Of a stretch of 60,490 nucleotides of DNA, positions 48,979 to 56,835 are shown piece after piece. The stretch lies in IMG/VR virus record IMGVR_UViG_3300010885_029854, positions 1-60,490 of that record; one strand, 5' to 3'. This DNA is from a virus. Each line of letters begins with the position of its first letter. The stretch's first letter is position 1. The notes below the pieces were generated by a model, which saw only the letters and a program-made list of their open reading frames with translations, was not told the origin of the DNA and did no database searches. A program made the position numbers and the translations under genes.

Positions 48979-50208
48979 TTACCTCGCTATTGTTTTTACA
49001 TTACATAATTCAGCAATAAGTTGTCGTGCTTCCTTGAATCCTCTCATGAAGTCGGTCTCTCTGACATACTCTTTTAAATCTTCAGGCAAAGATTCATAAT
49101 CACAAGTGTAATTTTTATTGTATACAATATCAAATACATCTAGTCTATCAATGAAGGCCTCTGATTCAGTCTCGCAATACTTCTTAACCTTACGGAAATC
49201 AATGCGTCCTTTTGCATCTACCAAGTCAGGGAATACATCTGAATTATCCATGCTACACATTAGCAATTGATTGTTGTACTCAACATCTTTCTTACTCATC
49301 TCAGTAGATTTGCTAAAGGGAGTTGACTGACTACTAATCCCAGCCTTCCCACTCTGATAGTTAGACCCCATATAGTTGTAACTTGTATTATAATGAGGGT
49401 TGACGAATACCTTAGCAGGCTTAACATCAATCGTTTCAAGTAACTCGCCACTGATTGCATCAAATCTAAACATTGAATCCATATCTAATAGAGTAGGTTC
49501 TGTTAACAAATTAAGAGACATATCCTTAGCAATAGAGATAAGATCATCTTTGTCAGTAACAAAGACACTACCCAGTCCCTCAACTTGAGAATGGAATAAC
49601 GAACTCGTCCCCCGCACAACATCAAGAATCCTCTTATTATTAGAATCTCTACTAATAATACCAAAAGCCCATGAGCCATTAAGCATATCAAGCCATCCCT
49701 TAGCTTTATTAGTTTCAAGGGGTACTCCACTGTTAAGATATGTTTGTAATGCAGCCTCACTATCGCAAGAGCTAATCTTATTTACATTTAACTTATCGGC
49801 GTTACGAATTGTTCCGTTATGAACTAGAGAAGTATCTCCAAAGATAAATGGGTGAGTATTAGCAAACTCTTTACCACAAGTAGCAAACCTAGTGTGCATT
49901 GTAACAGAAGTCATATCACTCATGTCAATATCGCCACGTTGATCGTAGTTAGTATTCAATGCACCATAAGGCAATCTATTCTTATAAGCAATTAACTCAC
50001 TAGCAATTGCAGGAACCATTACAGAATTGTATTCCATAAATGATTCATTGTTATGCCAACGCTCAGAGAATAGACTTCCGTCAGACTTTACAGCCGTATA
50101 CCCAATACCATCTCTGTTAGACCTAGACATAGGAATACTAATCCTAGACATAAATTCTTTTGCCACTAAAGGCTCAGTGATACCAGTCATTAGTAATAAT
50201 TTACACAT
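48979..50208 (-). CDS. Class II glutamine amidotransferase (Ntn)
   Basis: 409 residues. Cys2 directly after Met (MCKLLLMTG) is the N-terminal nucleophile. MHTRFATCGKEFANTHPF and LVHNGTIRN match the GATase II glutamine pocket, and MLNGSWAFGI is the conserved Ntn strand. It releases ammonia from glutamine, probably for the neighbouring ligases. The ~170-residue C-terminal part is not a phosphosugar isomerase or synthase domain known to me. Confidence 0.85.
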   Translation of the reverse strand: MCKLLLMTGITEPLVAKEFMSRISIPMSRSNRDGIGYTAVKSDGSLFSERWHNNESFMEYNSVMVPAIASELIAYKNRLPYGALNTNYDQRGDIDMSDMTSVTMHTRFATCGKEFANTHPFIFGDTSLVHNGTIRNADKLNVNKISSCDSEAALQTYLNSGVPLETNKAKGWLDMLNGSWAFGIISRDSNNKRILDVVRGTSSLFHSQVEGLGSVFVTDKDDLISIAKDMSLNLLTEPTLLDMDSMFRFDAISGELLETIDVKPAKVFVNPHYNTSYNYMGSNYQSGKAGISSQSTPFSKSTEMSKKDVEYNNQLLMCSMDNSDVFPDLVDAKGRIDFRKVKKYCETESEAFIDRLDVFDIVYNKNYTCDYESLPEDLKEYVRETDFMRGFKEARQLIAELCNVKTIAR

Positions 50209-50474
50209 TAATTAGTCCTTTGATTTAAAATTTCAAGAGCTGCACAATACCTTTCTCCCCATCCAACAACCTGAATAAACCTATAATTTTTGGAGATAGT
50301 TGACCCGTTACAATACAGATCATCGCAATCAAACTCTGGTTCCTCAACTGACTTTATATAAATTGTTGTCCCATTCACTTCGACCTCCTCAGTACGAAAC
50401 TTAATCTTTGTGTTGTGTAACTGCATTATTTCTATAGCGTCTCCAATCTTAAAATAAAAGTATGGCACTAACAT
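50208..50474 (-). CDS. Small protein between amidoligase and amidotransferase
   Basis: 88 residues, starting at an ATG that overlaps the amidoligase stop and ending at a TAATG with the amidotransferase. Beta-rich; FIQVVGWGERYCAALEILN near the end resembles FQAAKYCKIGGALTSFRLE of protein c. It has DCDDLYCNG in the middle. Possibly a longer substrate-like relative or an adaptor. Confidence 0.6.
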   Translation of the reverse strand: MLVPYFYFKIGDAIEIMQLHNTKIKFRTEEVEVNGTTIYIKSVEEPEFDCDDLYCNGSTISKNYRFIQVVGWGERYCAALEILNQRTN

Positions 50475-51916
50475 ACGTGAGCAATTGTTACAGATTGAAA
50501 TTTTTCAATACGAGAGTCTACATAACTCAGAGAATCAGCAGGAATTAAAATATTGGTGGCCGCGACTAATTCCCTTGCCGTTCTGAATTTGTTTACAGGA
50601 ATCTCAACATTACATGATGCAATCGAATCAAGAAACATAGCCCAGTTTACAATACCCTTAACATCTACAGTCCCCTCATGAATACGAACCTCAATTGTTG
50701 TATGCTTCTCGTATGAGTTAGGATTCACAACTAGATACCTACTGTTCTCATTAGCAAACTCGTCGGACTTGTTAGGCTTACAATGAGTATTCTTTAATCG
50801 TCCGATAGGCTGGGCACCTCTTAGAATATCCTGAACTCTTACTAGATTTCTAAAGCAAGAAACGTAATCTCGATTTCTCATATCAAGATGCACATGGGTT
50901 CCACAAGATCGGTTAGCATATCCGTCAATCAATGGGTTATTTAATACAGTCTCAAGTCTACTCATTACACTCTCTAGCTCAGTAGTTTTTGCAATGATCT
51001 GTAGCTCAGCAGTACCATACCCACTATTATGACAAGCACGTAAAGAACCATCACCCTCTACTCGAATGTTTTTATGTAGACGTTTCTCAATTAATAGACG
51101 ACGCAAATCCTTATCGTTACCAGAATAAATAAACTCAACCTCTACGCCTACATATGTAGCATTTGGATCGCTAGGTTTTTTGTAATCATTCAATGACTCA
51201 GTAAGGCTTGCCTCAAAAGCCTTAAGTAATTCCCCAGAATTAACGAATGTCCCGCCGCAGTATTTAACATTAGTTCCAAACGCATTATAGTCTGAAGCAT
51301 TAACTCTATTTTTCAATCGTAAGATTCTAAGCTTACCAACCAACAATCTTTTAAATGATGCAATTGATTCATCTGATTCATCAGGTACTTCAGAAGGATC
51401 TAATTTAATAGTGATACGCTGCTTAGGAAGATACACACTTGCCTCTCCAACTAGAGGGATAGTTCCCTTAAGCTCACCTCTAAGGATTCTAATTTGTTTC
51501 CAGTTAGCAACCATCTCAGGTTGGATACGTGACAAGCCTTGAGCCTTAAGCTTTCTTCTATCCTCAAACAAGTCGGCAATCATTTGAGTTTTATTTTTAA
51601 CTGTGCTACTTAAAACATAATTGAGTGTTGTCTTTGTATTAGCATGAACCAAATCATCTAGTGGAATAAATGCTTGACCCTCACTGGTGACACTCTTAAC
51701 ACCTTTCAAATCTTTCATTAGTTCTTCAGCATTAGTAAGACTTACCCATGCACACATACCTCGGTGAGAGTCAGATGAGATACTGATTACTTTCCAGATA
51801 GCATTTTTAAATATACCAATATAACCTAATGACCCATACATTTGTTGAGGGTCACACGTCTCACCAAAAATCTCAGGATTAATTTTAACTAGAGAGTCTA
51901 CGCCAATTGTTTTCAT
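50468..51916 (-). CDS. Amidoligase_2-type carboxylate-amine ligase
   Basis: The start at 51916 (MKTIGVDSL) has GGAGTAAAC upstream and is preferred to 51940. 482 residues. The C-terminal half has YVGVEVEFIYSG, IRVEGDGSLRAC, RSCGTHVHLDMR and HTTIEVRIHEGTVD, the glutamine-synthetase/GCS-like signature of the predicted amidoligase superfamily that links amines to carboxylates. The N-terminal ~240 residues are less conserved. Together with GATase II and ATP-grasp it resembles predicted peptide-modification operons. Confidence 0.82.
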   Translation of the reverse strand: MKTIGVDSLVKINPEIFGETCDPQQMYGSLGYIGIFKNAIWKVISISSDSHRGMCAWVSLTNAEELMKDLKGVKSVTSEGQAFIPLDDLVHANTKTTLNYVLSSTVKNKTQMIADLFEDRRKLKAQGLSRIQPEMVANWKQIRILRGELKGTIPLVGEASVYLPKQRITIKLDPSEVPDESDESIASFKRLLVGKLRILRLKNRVNASDYNAFGTNVKYCGGTFVNSGELLKAFEASLTESLNDYKKPSDPNATYVGVEVEFIYSGNDKDLRRLLIEKRLHKNIRVEGDGSLRACHNSGYGTAELQIIAKTTELESVMSRLETVLNNPLIDGYANRSCGTHVHLDMRNRDYVSCFRNLVRVQDILRGAQPIGRLKNTHCKPNKSDEFANENSRYLVVNPNSYEKHTTIEVRIHEGTVDVKGIVNWAMFLDSIASCNVEIPVNKFRTARELVAATNILIPADSLSYVDSRIEKFQSVTIAHVC

Positions 51917-51924
51917 GTTTACTC

Positions 51925-52239
51925 CTATGCTATATTCCAATTAATATTATCATTTTCCTCATCAAAATTAACGTCCATACTTATTAGGGTATATTTTAAA
52001 TTCCTTCTAACCATATACCCACGATTGTCATCTGCTAAGTAATCATCGAAGCTATCGAAATAGGATACGCAAGGCTTATCAATGTAGATAGAATCACCTT
52101 CGTCATCATCTCCATCATAAAATTCATTCTCCGTATCTTCGTCATCTAATATAAACCACTTACCTACCATTGTTCTACCAGATCTATCGTCCGAATCCTC
52201 TGTATGATTATGAAATTGTATAAGTGTAATTGTTCTCAC
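51925..52239 (-). CDS. Acidic protein with GTG start
   Basis: The frame is open to 52383 but overlaps the next gene there. GAGGAG seven bases before GTG at 52239 gives (M)RTITLIQFHNHTEDSD, 104 residues, ending NINWNIA. Strongly acidic middle (DDEDTENEFYDGDDDEGD). First gene before the amidoligase. Unknown function. Confidence 0.6.
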   Translation of the reverse strand: MRTITLIQFHNHTEDSDDRSGRTMVGKWFILDDEDTENEFYDGDDDEGDSIYIDKPCVSYFDSFDDYLADDNRGYMVRRNLKYTLISMDVNFDEENDNINWNIA

Positions 52240-52243
52240 GCAT

Positions 52244-52504
52244 TTACTCCTCTTTTTTCTGAGCAATTTTATCCATGTTCTCAATAAGAAACTGAGAAAA
52301 ATCAGGGGAGTTAATTGTCGCCTGTAATTTCTGGAGCTGCGATAGGTATAGGCAAACAGGGAATTTACCCAGTCCGTAAACATTTACAGTCCCCTTTTCT
52401 CCAATCTTCACAGTGATTTTATTAGAGAATGTTTTGCTAACTACTTGAGATTGTAATGCCTGAAGCTGAGCCTTAGCTAATTTGATTTGTTCTTGAATTG
52501 TCAT
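52244..52504 (-). CDS. Helical hypothetical protein
   Basis: 86 residues: helix (KLAKAQLQALQSQVV), a short beta segment (KITVKIGEKGTVNVYGLG) and a C-terminal helix. It starts like the 52514 protein's end (Gln/Leu-rich). Unknown. Confidence 0.6.
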   Translation of the reverse strand: MTIQEQIKLAKAQLQALQSQVVSKTFSNKITVKIGEKGTVNVYGLGKFPVCLYLSQLQKLQATINSPDFSQFLIENMDKIAQKKEE

Positions 52505-52513
52505 GAGATACTC

Positions 52514-52732
52514 CTATTGTTTTTGTTTAAGGGCTTGTAATTGTTTCTTAAGACTTTCTAATTGTTTCATTTGTTGAGGTGTTAATTTGTTTACTGTATT
52601 ATAAGCATGATAAATACCTAACAGGTTAGCCTCACGCCCTACCTTATTAGAGTTCTTTCCTAGTAGTTTAGCACTTTCAGTGGTTAGCCTAGGCACAGGC
52701 TTAGGGAAAATTTTCTTACGACTCTTCGCCAT
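52514..52732 (-). CDS. Small basic protein
   Basis: 72 residues: basic N-terminus (KSRKKIFPKPVPR) and a Gln/Lys/Leu helix at the end (MKQLESLKKQLQALKQKQ). Overlaps the upstream gene by 17 bases. Possibly nucleic-acid-binding. Confidence 0.6.
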   Translation of the reverse strand: MAKSRKKIFPKPVPRLTTESAKLLGKNSNKVGREANLLGIYHAYNTVNKLTPQQMKQLESLKKQLQALKQKQ

Positions 52733-52913
52733 TTTCTACCTCTCTTAATTGTGTTAATAGTTCAAGACATTCCATGTCTAACTTAATATATTTTTCTTTG
52801 TGCATATCGTGAGCGAAGCGATCCGTCCTAGAGTAGATATCAATTTTAATATCTAACTCCCTGAGTTTCTTGGCGATCTCATCAATGCGATCCTTAATAA
52901 ATTGAGCAGACAT
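52716..52913 (-). CDS. Small coiled-coil protein
   Basis: 65 residues, charged helices (IKDRIDEIAKKLRELDIK; CLELLTQLREVENGEES). Unknown function. Confidence 0.6.
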   Translation of the reverse strand: MSAQFIKDRIDEIAKKLRELDIKIDIYSRTDRFAHDMHKEKYIKLDMECLELLTQLREVENGEES

Positions 52914-52921
52914 AAATCCTC

Positions 52922-53146
52922 CTAAGCGGGAAAGCTTTCCATAAATAATTCGTTTAGTTCATTCATGTTATAATTCTTTAATAGCTCACGCTCAAGTTTA
53001 TATAATTCTTTCTCAGCTTCTTCTGCCTTAATAAAATTATTAGCCTTGAGAAACTTTTCAATCTTAATATCAATCCGATCAATTTTTTTCATGATAAAAT
53101 GTTTTCTTACTTGTGAAGCGTTGCGATAAAATTTTGCCTGATTCAT
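52922..53146 (-). CDS. Small basic helical protein
   Basis: 74 residues, Lys/Glu-rich helices (KIDRIDIKIEKFLKAN; EEAEKELYKLERELL). Good AGGGGACTAC site. Overlaps the small membrane gene upstream. Confidence 0.6.
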   Translation of the reverse strand: MNQAKFYRNASQVRKHFIMKKIDRIDIKIEKFLKANNFIKAEEAEKELYKLERELLKNYNMNELNELFMESFPA

Positions 53147-53240
53147 GTAGTCCCCTTTTATAGTTTGGTGTAAAGAAAACCGATAACACCAAGGTAAATG
53201 TTAAAAATATAAATAAAGATACTGCAATTAATACCCTCAT
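53079..53240 (-). CDS. Small single-pass membrane protein
   Basis: Start at 53240 (MRVLIAVSLFIFL) with AAGGAAAAT upstream. 53 residues, one membrane helix (LIAVSLFIFLTFTLVLSVFF), basic tail. It overlaps the following gene by 68 bases, which lowers confidence. Confidence 0.45.
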   Translation of the reverse strand: MRVLIAVSLFIFLTFTLVLSVFFTPNYKRGLHESGKILSQRFTSKKTFYHEKN

Positions 53241-53296
53241 ATTTTCCTTTCGTTCTTTTGAACTCATCAGTTTAGGTACACACCTAAATAGGAAAA

Positions 53297-53329
53297 GCCT
53301 ACGGTCAGGATTATGTCCTCACCGTAGGC
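53297..53329. other. Strong hairpin with 9-bp outer stem
   Basis: GCCTACGGT (53297-53305) pairs with ACCGTAGGC (53321-53329), with an inner AGGA/TCCT stem and TTATG loop. On the minus strand it is followed by TTTTCC, so it might be a weak terminator or leader element ahead of the 53240 gene. Confidence 0.55.
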
Positions 53330-53671
53330 CGTTCATTTTGTTTAGTACCCTTCACTCGCCGTGTCAGATACAGTGTTAATTTTAACGCTCAACGAATTAT
53401 ATTTTCATTCGTAGCCCGACACTTTCATTGTTTCATCATGATGGCTTTAAAAAAAGCGGGCATGGTCGAAGTGTGGTGCACAATGAGGGAAGGCCTATGC
53501 CTAGAACTATTGACTTAATTACCTAAACCTTAGTCGTTCCAATACGCATCTCATGACTTGTATTCACCGCGTCCAATTTTCGGCCCCATCAATAGTTTAC
53601 TCATCTCGCCCACTATTTGTGGGACTACTCATGTTTGATTTCCTAGCCCAAACAATCAACCATTTTACAGG

Positions 53672-53701
53672 AAAATAGGACGTTAAACCTATTTTTTTAT
53701 T
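53672..53701 (+). terminator. Candidate intrinsic terminator (plus strand)
   Basis: AAAATAGG, loop ACGTTAAA, CCTATTTT with a T-run. The stem is AT-rich, so weak. On the plus strand it would end a transcript from within the non-coding region. Confidence 0.35.
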
Positions 53702-53767
53702 TTACACTATACGTCTCACTCAGCTTTTTAAATCCCGACTTGTGACGGGCATAGGTAGCTTTAAGAC

Positions 53768-53800
53768 AAGGGAAGGATTTAAACCCCTTCCCTTTTTAAT
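53768..53800 (+). terminator. Intrinsic terminator (plus strand)
   Basis: Perfect 9-bp stem AAGGGAAGG/CCTTCCCTT (53768-53776 and 53786-53794), 9-base loop, tail TTTTTAATTTTA. It faces the convergent minus gene at 53802; no annotated plus-strand gene precedes it, hinting at an unannotated plus-strand RNA. The minus side lacks a U-run. Confidence 0.55.
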
Positions 53801-53801
53801 T

Positions 53802-54065
53802 TTAGACTCTTTTTACTAGGACAATCTTAGTCGGTTTTTCCTGCATGATTTTAAGTTTTCTCGTTCTTAAAAAATCAAGCTCTAGTTGACCGCCCGATTT
53901 CATATAATGCCCGTTATTTATAAGCCTTGTTTCTTTTGTAAGAATGGCATGTTGAGACTGGACATATCCCGAAGCCTGTAATTTTTGAGCATTGACTTTA
54001 CGAGCAATCTCTTTTTTTCTTTCACGAGCGATAAGTAATTCTTGTTTCTGTTCTTTTGAAATCAT
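53802..54065 (-). CDS. Basic helical protein, first gene of the minus-strand block
   Basis: The start at 54065 (MISKEQKQELL) has AAAGGGGACAAC upstream, the same type of site as the 52922 gene. 87 residues: charged helices (LLIARERKKEIARKVNAQK) and a basic end (KIVLVKRV). As the first gene after the control region it may be an early host-takeover or regulatory protein; no family recognised. Confidence 0.65.
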   Translation of the reverse strand: MISKEQKQELLIARERKKEIARKVNAQKLQASGYVQSQHAILTKETRLINNGHYMKSGGQLELDFLRTRKLKIMQEKPTKIVLVKRV

Positions 54066-54371
54066 GTTGTCCCCTTTAAAAAGTTTATAAATACTCACAA
54101 AATCTTACATTCAATAATCATGCCAAACCTTAAACTAAAAAATCTCATCAAACATAACCGCAAAAACATAAGATGCAACAACGAAGCCAAGTAGATAAAA
54201 CATAAAACCTCACAATGTTTAGAGCTTCATGCTCAAATTGAACGTTGCAATCATCATGCCAACGTTGTCGGCTTGTCGTTTGATTGACTCGCCGTTTCGA
54301 GATTGAATGAAGCAAATGCCATGCCAAGTCTAACTCATTGAAATCACATGAAACCCCACCATGGCAAAGTA

Positions 54372-54576
54372 GCACCACTAGAGCCAAACTGGCCCCGATC
54401 CAGTGTCAACCCGCACCACTTCCAAGGCTATCAACTACTTAGGTAGACAAGGGCCACTACGGCACCACTTAGAGCCAAAACGGCACCACTCAGCGTCACA
54501 ATGCACCACTAGAGCCATAACGCACCGCTTGGAGTCACAATGACCCCGATCCAGTGTCACAATGCACCTAGTCAAT
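54372..54576. repeat. Degenerate ~20-bp tandem repeat array (iteron-like)
   Basis: About eight units of 19-22 bp start at 54372, 54392, 54413, 54462, 54483, 54503, 54522, 54542 and 54564. Typical units are GCACCACTAGAGCC, GCACCACTTAGAGCC, GCACCACTCAGCGTCACAAT and GCACCGCTTGGAGTCACAAT. CCCCGATCCAGTGTCA occurs exactly twice (54393 and 54544). Spacing near two helical turns puts sites on one face of DNA, as in iterons or regulator arrays. Bases 54099-54371 hold no gene, only scattered CATGCC/GGCATG motifs. Confidence 0.7.
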
Positions 54577-54684
54577 CCACTATATATAGATACTAGGCAG
54601 GGCATAGCATAGGGTAAGGGCATGGCATGAATGTTGCATGATACCCTTTGACTGGTAAGGTTCAAACTACACGAAGGGGATACA

Positions 54685-54855
54685 ATGAAAACAGTGACGC
54701 TTGAGACAATGAAACGATTCGCAGTAAGGCATGACTTTGACGTAAGAGATCTAGATGAGTCAAGCATAGGCAAAGAGTACAAAGATCAGTATGACCTAAT
54801 GAAGCTACTAGGTTGCAAAATTGATGAGCATGGTTCGATTGAGTTGGCATGGTAG
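54685..54855 (+). CDS. 56-residue protein in the control region
   Basis: MKTVTLETMKRFAV to SIELAW, with GAAGGGGATACA before the ATG. YKDQYDLMKLLGCKIDEHG looks like a compact helical domain. It lies directly downstream of the repeat array and is the first plus-strand gene, so it could bind the array. Unknown function. Confidence 0.55.
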   Translation: MKTVTLETMKRFAVRHDFDVRDLDESSIGKEYKDQYDLMKLLGCKIDEHGSIELAW

Positions 54856-55168
54856 TTGCAATGTAAGTTTAGGGGAGTGTAAGATTGAGGGTAGGTTGAT
54901 ATAAACAATATCGGTCTACCCCTATTTTACCCCCCTAGTATTTTCATTCCATGCCATACAATGCCAGTTTTTCTACTAGGCATAGCCTAGAATATTCTAT
55001 GCCATTATAGAATGTGCGTATATTCTTACCTAGGTATTTGTATTTGTTATATTATACCCCCTAGCCTACCCCCCTTGGGACAATTACATTTGACATGGAC
55101 AAGTATACTACACATGCAAATTCCAGTATTTACAAATATAGAAACATACTTCTCGCGTGCAGTAACTA

Positions 55169-55197
55169 GTATATATGTATATTATATTATATATATA
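55169..55197. other. AT-rich tract, candidate DNA-unwinding element
   Basis: About 29 bases of alternating A/T (ATATATGTATATTATATTAT core) with a single G, next to the repeat-bearing control region. Suited to strand opening, but function is inferred only from position. Confidence 0.4.
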
Positions 55198-55508
55198 GCA
55201 TACCCTTCCTAATAAGGTTTCCCTTTCAAACTCCGTAATTGGCTTTAAAAGTGTTTTAAACAGGGGGTAGCCATCATCTATCAGACCCCTACCCAAAAAT
55301 GGTAAATAACAGGGTTTCTATTTGAATCAGAATGGGTGTAGTTTGGTATACGGATGGGTTTGAGGGGATGGAATTTGGTCGCGGATTGGGTAATGTGAAA
55401 ATGTTACATATATAAGGACAAAGATAGTTGTTGACAAGGTTATCGTGATTATAGTAGTTTAGTGGTTGGGCGGGTATAGAAACAGGGTCTTTTTGGATAG
55501 TGTAAGTA

Positions 55509-55540
55509 CTTAACAACTTTGATGTACAAACATGAGAAAA
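55509..55540 (+). promoter_or_regulatory. Candidate late promoter, CTTAACAACT motif (copy C)
   Basis: CTTAACAACT at 55509-55518, then TTGATG and TACAAACA. Upstream of the first gene of the right-hand late operon (55571). Confidence 0.5.
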
Positions 55541-55570
55541 ACATGGTAATACAATGTGACTGGAGGGACT

Positions 55571-55780
55571 ATGAGTAGTAAAAATAGAAACAGGAAAAAG
55601 TTCCAGCTAATTAATACAGTGGACTGGTTAATCGATAGAAGGGACTATCTTGTTGATAAGAACAGCATGCCCATCAATAATGGTACGGAAGAATATGCGC
55701 TCAATGAGTGCGGCTGGCGGACAAGGAAGAACAAATTCAAAATTGGTCTTTTAAAGAAGGAAACCCCTCGTGTTAAGTGA
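55571..55780 (+). CDS. Small basic protein
   Basis: Start at 55571 (MSSKNRNRKKFQL) with GGAGGGACT upstream. 69 residues, basic at both ends (RTRKNKFKIGLLKKE). Precedes the 55770 gene with overlap. Unknown. Confidence 0.6.
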   Translation: MSSKNRNRKKFQLINTVDWLIDRRDYLVDKNSMPINNGTEEYALNECGWRTRKNKFKIGLLKKETPRVK

Positions 55781-56282
55781 TTACTTAAAGTTACCACAAT
55801 CATGTGTATATTTGGTCATAAATGAGCAGCAAAAATTAGCCACTGTCAATTATACCGAGAACATAGCTGGAGCACTGTATCGTTTGTATGATGATCTGGC
55901 TGGTAGGTCCCCGGAAACAGCTCTGGTTCTCCAGATACTATCGGTCACTACCGATATAGAAACATTGAAGCTTCATTCAGAGTATTGGAAGAATCAATAT
56001 AGAAACAATGGATATACCGATCTGATTCCTGCTAGTCGGAAGACTCTCCAGTATAGGGCTAGGATATTGGTTGATCCGGATATGCGGTCGGTTAATGTAG
56101 AACTGGTTACAGCTAGAGGTCAAGGAAAAGTGGTCGGGAAGTTCAAAACTCAGACCGAGGCAAGTGACTTTATCATGATGTATTATGGGGGGGACAATGA
56201 GTACCGTCTTCCCGTGTACGCGGTCAACTCCTTAACTAAGGAGTTTGTTGTGAGTAGTCGGAAGACGACTATAAGTATATAA
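55770..56282 (+). CDS. Hypothetical protein, possibly degenerate GIY-YIG-like
   Basis: GTG start at 55770 overlapping the previous gene. 170 residues. CVYLVINEQQKLATVNYTEN, then LYRLYDDL, LQILSVTTDIETLKLHSEYW and NQYRNNGY follow the order of a GIY-YIG domain. The diagnostic GIY/YIG and catalytic Arg are not preserved. The C-terminal ~70 residues are beta-rich. Likeness by eye only. Confidence 0.55.
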   Translation: MLSDYLKLPQSCVYLVINEQQKLATVNYTENIAGALYRLYDDLAGRSPETALVLQILSVTTDIETLKLHSEYWKNQYRNNGYTDLIPASRKTLQYRARILVDPDMRSVNVELVTARGQGKVVGKFKTQTEASDFIMMYYGGDNEYRLPVYAVNSLTKEFVVSSRKTTISI

Positions 56283-56320
56283 AGTATTTTTATAATCGGA
56301 AACTCTTCGAGTTTCTATTA

Positions 56321-56346
56321 TTTAACAACTTAGTATATAGAAACAT
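56321..56346 (+). promoter_or_regulatory. Candidate late promoter, TTTAACAACT motif (copy D)
   Basis: TTTAACAACT at 56321-56330, 7 bases (TAGTATA), then TAGAAACAT, 15 bases before the 56361 gene. The overall look recalls promoters of phage single-subunit RNA polymerases (SP6-like ATTTAGGTGACACTATAG), but no such enzyme is in the window. Confidence 0.55.
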
Positions 56347-56360
56347 AAAAGGGTGCTAGG

Positions 56361-56576
56361 ATGGAGGAGTCGGATCTGAGTAAGTGTTCGGGGTGTGGGC
56401 GGATTGAGGTCCGTAAGCACACTGGTTCATTTGACGGTAAAAATAAGAAATTTGTCGATGCTCAAGGTAAGCTCTGGAACGGGAGGAAGTGTCCTTCTTG
56501 TCATAAGAATAAAGTAAAAACACAAATCAAAGAAAAGAGATTAAATGCAAAGTCCGGAGATGAACCTAAGAATTGA
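56361..56576 (+). CDS. Small zinc-finger protein
   Basis: 71 residues with CSGCG and CPSCH, a four-Cys (or CCCH) zinc site, and a basic C-terminus (KVKTQIKEKRLNAK). Directly downstream of promoter copy D; likely regulatory or nucleic-acid-binding. Confidence 0.7.
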   Translation: MEESDLSKCSGCGRIEVRKHTGSFDGKNKKFVDAQGKLWNGRKCPSCHKNKVKTQIKEKRLNAKSGDEPKN

Positions 56577-56835
56577 GATGTTTGGTAACCTTATCGAAGA
56601 TCTTAATTATTGGCACAACTGCTGTGATAATGAGGAAGGCGATGAAGAACTGCAGTATTGTGAACAGATGTTTATAGACGTTCTATCGTCGGTTAAAGAG
56701 ATGAGAGAGATTTTGCTATTAGATTTTGAGGAGTATTTTAATGATTGTAAATTTAATGAAGTCCCTGTTGACCTCGGTTACTGGAGGGTCAAAAAACAGC
56801 TCGAAGACTCCACCTTTGAACTCATCAGATCTTAA
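56545..56835 (+). CDS. Acidic hypothetical protein
   Basis: 96 residues, acidic and Cys-containing (YWHNCCDNEEGDEELQYC). Start overlaps the zinc-finger gene; an alternative ATG lies at 56560. Unknown. Confidence 0.55.
   Translation: MQSPEMNLRIEMFGNLIEDLNYWHNCCDNEEGDEELQYCEQMFIDVLSSVKEMREILLLDFEEYFNDCKFNEVPVDLGYWRVKKQLEDSTFELIRS

Larger units (their letters stand above)
53268..53801 (-). other. Long non-coding region with multiple hairpins (strand uncertain)
   Basis: About 530 bases without a credible gene. It holds several perfect stems: 53297-53329, CCCAC/GTGGG at 53609-53623, AAAATAGG/CCTATTTT at 53672-53695, CCCG/CGGG at 53734-53749 and AAGGGAAGG/CCTTCCCTT at 53768-53794. Such density suggests one or more structured RNAs. 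It lies at the upstream end of the minus-strand block. Confidence 0.45.
54856..55570. other. Non-coding control region, possible origin
   Basis: No believable gene in about 715 bases. C-rich plus-strand sequence (TACCCCCCTAG near 54930, CCTACCCCCCTTGGG near 55070) changes to G/T-rich sequence after about 55260. An AT-only-like tract lies at 55169-55197. ATAGAAAC occurs at about 55136 and 55475, and on the opposite strand at about 55315. Transcription diverges from this region. Confidence 0.5.

Noticed and set aside
54372-54576. CRISPR array
   Set aside because: Units are degenerate, contiguous and about 20 bp with no unique spacers; no cas genes are present. The RecB/Cas4-like nuclease at 33.5 kb fits phage recombination.
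54148-55516. Minus-strand open frames of 62-115 residues in the control region
   Set aside because: They run through the tandem repeats and C/G-rich tracts, have unnatural composition (Cys/Ser/Pro-rich) and no ribosome binding sites.
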